64,000 nt of DNA, taken from the NCBI RefSeq assembly GCF_003309065.1, contig NZ_POAF01000003.1, forward strand, positions 434,001 through 498,000, read 5' to 3'. The position numbers and the translations under genes are program-made. Of the stretch, positions 63,132 to 64,000 are shown piece by piece. This stretch comes from Glutamicibacter soli (lineage in GTDB: Bacteria; Actinomycetota; Actinomycetes; Actinomycetales; Micrococcaceae). A model generated the notes under the pieces. That model ran no database searches, was not told the DNA's origin, and saw only the letters and a program-made list of their open reading frames with translations. The first letter of the stretch is position 1. Each line of letters opens with the position of its first letter.

Positions 63132-63504
63132 GGGCGACTCCTTAGGAGGGTACTGAATACAAGTCAGTCCAATCTAACGGCCGCCGGGGCGCGCGGGGCG
63201 TCGAGAACATGTAGGGGTTCCCCTGCACTTCGGGCCGTTCGCCGCCTAGGGATCCACGCAACGGAATTCCGCCGCCAGGCGGCTCCGGCCCCTGCGGAAA
63301 CACGGCGCGCCAAGCCCTCCGTCGCCCTGCAGGCTTCCAGGGCAGACCCGCCGCTACGTCGAGTGGTCTCAAGTCGCTACTTTTCGATTTTGACTACTGC
63401 GGTAATAATCCAGAATCTACGATTAAAGTTGAGCAATTCACGCGCAAACTCCCGGGAATCATGGCACGCTGAACTATTCACTGCAGAATTGAAAGAAGTT
63501 CCCT
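63132..63504. other. Divergent promoter region
   Basis: About 370 bp between the hydratase gene (-) and the adaptor gene (+). The last 110 bp before 63505 are AT-rich and probably hold the adaptor's promoter. No gene is seen. Confidence 0.4.
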
Positions 63505-64000
63505 ATGAGCCAACGCCGCGTCTTCCGGCGCTTTGTCCTGCCAATCGCCTGGCTGCTGATTGGCGCCGTGATCGCCGTCAGCCTCGTCAGCATCGCCTTC
63601 ACCGGCAGCAGCTCGGCAAACGATGACCAGCTGTATCCCACCGGCGAGGTGCCGGCGGAAACCGTCACGGTGGAAAAGTCCACGGTGGAGAACACCCTGG
63701 CTATTACCGGAACCATCAAGCTCGATGATGCCCAAACCCTTAACGCCCCGGTGGACGGTGTGGTGAACTGGGCCTTCGTCAAACCCGGCGACAATGTGAG
63801 CAAGGGCGACCGGATCTTCCAGATCCGCGCCGAAACCCAGCCCGAGGCCACGAACACCACCAGCTCTGCGGACAACGAGTCGGACGCCGCGGAACAAGTC
63901 CAGCAGCCGGCCAAAGCCGTGGTGGCCTACCATGACGTCCGCGCCACGGCCACCGGCAAGGTCGGCAAATTCGCCATCGAGCTCAATGACGAGGTCACCA
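63505..64000 (+). CDS. Secretion/efflux periplasmic adaptor (HlyD/MacA-type), N-terminal part
   Basis: The frame runs from ATG 63505 off the right edge (165 residues seen). Residues 10-32 are a membrane anchor (VLPIAWLLIGAVIAVSLVSIAF). VTVEKSTVENTLAITGTIK and APVDGVVNWAFVKPGDNVSKGDRIFQI form the lipoyl-like domain of membrane fusion proteins that link ABC exporters (MacA/YknX type) to the cell surface. An Asn/Ser/Glu-rich insert follows. Partner ABC genes would lie beyond the window. Confidence 0.82.
   Translation, partial: MSQRRVFRRFVLPIAWLLIGAVIAVSLVSIAFTGSSSANDDQLYPTGEVPAETVTVEKSTVENTLAITGTIKLDDAQTLNAPVDGVVNWAFVKPGDNVSKGDRIFQIRAETQPEATNTTSSADNESDAAEQVQQPAKAVVAYHDVRATATGKVGKFAIELNDEVT

Overview
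The window is high-GC DNA with actinobacterial gene style: many GTG starts, ATGA/GTGA start-stop overlaps, PucR and IclR regulators, a MhuD-type heme-degrading enzyme and a serine resolvase of a type common in Arthrobacter relatives. It most resembles a chromosome segment of a Micrococcaceae bacterium (Arthrobacter/Glutamicibacter-like); the genus is inference. I saw no rRNA, tRNA or CRISPR array.

Layout. (1) 1-8820: tail of an MFS transporter, then a pucR regulator divergent from hyuA-hyuB and an NCS1 permease, a likely uptake and ATP-dependent hydrolysis module for a hydantoin-like or other cyclic amide. (2) 8841-23069: a defence island of looser base composition. It holds a PLD-nuclease/SF2-helicase/DUF3427 protein, a serine resolvase translationally coupled to a 1481-residue STAND-type NTPase with a nuclease-like N-terminus, a HEPN (AbiU2-like) protein abutting an IS1380-type transposase relic, and an McrBC pair. 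(3) 23537-30903: a decayed copy of an M14 carboxypeptidase C-terminus, an MFS transporter with an in-frame TGA at codon 16 of its best start, an ECF uptake system and a nucleoside hydrolase separated by a structured leader, and the intact M14 carboxypeptidase. (4) 31722-37427: FHA-domain protein, formate-tetrahydrofolate ligase, LLM flavin oxidoreductase, HD phosphohydrolase, lipoprotein. (5) 37666-47752: an IclR regulator and an eight-gene operon whose order and families match creJ-I-H-G-F-E-D-C of Corynebacterium glutamicum, the phosphorylation-initiated 4-cresol (alkylphenol) pathway. (6) 47872-64000: glutaminase-STAS, FMN reductase, two CNNM/CorC proteins, FAD amine-oxidase-like enzyme, MhuD-like monooxygenase, OafA-like O-acyltransferase, lipoprotein plus two-component system, acyl-CoA dehydrogenase, MFS transporter, enoyl-CoA hydratase, and the start of a secretion/efflux adaptor.

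How they work together. In region 5 the PEP-synthase-like pair (CreI/CreH) would phosphorylate the phenol, the P450 with its ferredoxin and reductase (CreJ/F/E) oxidise the alkyl carbon, CreD remove the phosphate, and CreG and CreC oxidise alcohol to aldehyde to acid. A 27-nt operator-like motif is shared by the creJ promoter and the promoter of a second, unlinked HD hydrolase gene at 36260, tying that gene to the same regulon. The best candidates for something new are the resolvase-STAND coupled pair with its surrounding island, the leader RNA before the ECF genes, and the shared cre operator.
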